This document shows positions 63,867-64,000 of a stretch of DNA of 64,000 nucleotides, one piece after another (the stretch's first letter is position 1; every line of letters starts with the position of its first letter). Under the pieces are notes generated by a model. That model had not been told where the DNA came from. It saw nothing but the letters and a program-made list of their open reading frames with translations, and made no database searches. Position numbers and translations under genes: made by a program. The stretch comes from CAVTPD01 sp963736575 (lineage in GTDB: Bacteria; Bacteroidota; Bacteroidia; Cytophagales; JAAEPT01): positions 682,001-746,000 of the forward strand of contig CAVTPD010000003.1 of NCBI GenBank assembly GCA_963736575.1, read 5' to 3'.

Positions 63867-63942
63867 AAAGGGAAGGCAAAAGTAGACTATTGAAATAAAT
63901 AAGCAAAATAAATCGAATGTTTTTTCAAAAAAAATTACAGCT

Positions 63943-64000
63943 ATGAGTCAAATAATATTCTTAATTCTCTTATCCATAGCCGGTTATCTATTAATAAAGA
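63943..64000 (+). CDS. Start of a membrane protein, truncated by the window end
   Basis: An ATG at 63943 opens a frame MSQIIFLILLSIAGYLLIK, a hydrophobic helix, still open at the right edge. No family can be given. Confidence 0.45.
   Translation, partial: MSQIIFLILLSIAGYLLIK

Overview
The window is chromosomal DNA from a Bacteroidota bacterium, most likely of the order Flavobacteriales. The evidence is its AT-rich composition, weak Shine-Dalgarno sites, several TAnnTTTG-type -7 promoter boxes, gliding genes (gldA, gldF, gldG), type IX secretion genes (a porZ-like gene and a DUF6089/PorG-like barrel), an NqrF subunit, and lineage-typical proteins such as the NagB-PIG-L fusion, DUF6340 and DUF3891. 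I cannot name a genus from the sequence alone.

Layout. 1-8.5 kb: a truncated conserved gene, a small alpha/beta hydrolase, the minus-strand operon gldA-gldF-gldG-cysQ, an outer-membrane barrel, an OsmC protein and a trans-sulfuration enzyme. 8.5-12.3 kb: an accessory stretch with a lipoprotein, a decayed glycerate kinase, a RelE/ParE-type toxin-antitoxin pair and a frameshifted hypothetical gene. 12.3-18.3 kb: an MsbA-like ABC exporter, the NagB-PIG-L fusion, a SanA/YdcF-like protein, a GT-C-like membrane protein and a YjbR protein. 18.3-22.2 kb: a 21-bp-periodic array split by an intact IS256-family element, several hairpins, a DUF6602 nuclease-like gene, a HEPN-like hypothetical gene and a REP-like double hairpin. 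22.2-36.3 kb: a DEAD-box helicase, cytochrome c, a TPP-riboswitch-controlled thiM-thiD-tenA operon, a cNMP-binding/acyltransferase fusion with an SGNH hydrolase, guaB, a queuosine-precursor transporter and nnrE/nnrD. 36.3-48 kb: two lipoproteins, kynurenine 3-monooxygenase, kynureninase and an ATPase, two ThiE-like genes, a TraB/GumN protein, a degenerate ureohydrolase and nqrF. 48-64 kb: purM, a C-terminal processing protease, a giant AsmA-like protein, an acyltransferase, a frameshifted cysteine desulfurase coupled to glmM, a small Cys-rich membrane protein, recO, porZ, a hypothetical acidic protein, tRNA-Phe and the start of one more gene.

How they work together. Most of the window is core metabolism and cell envelope. 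Gliding and T9SS functions lie at both ends. Thiamine salvage (thiM, thiD, tenA) is under a TPP riboswitch, and thiamine-phosphate synthase homologues sit separately at 42-43 kb. kmo and kynU form a tryptophan/kynurenine degradation pair. Three genes show frame damage (glycerate kinase, the 10.9-kb hypothetical, cysteine desulfurase). Genes often end in long palindromic hairpins, several sharing an AGCCC-A/T-TGG core. The most unusual region is 18.3-22.2 kb. The heptad-coding repeat array broken by IS256 and the adjacent nuclease-like plus HEPN-like genes are the best candidates for something undescribed.
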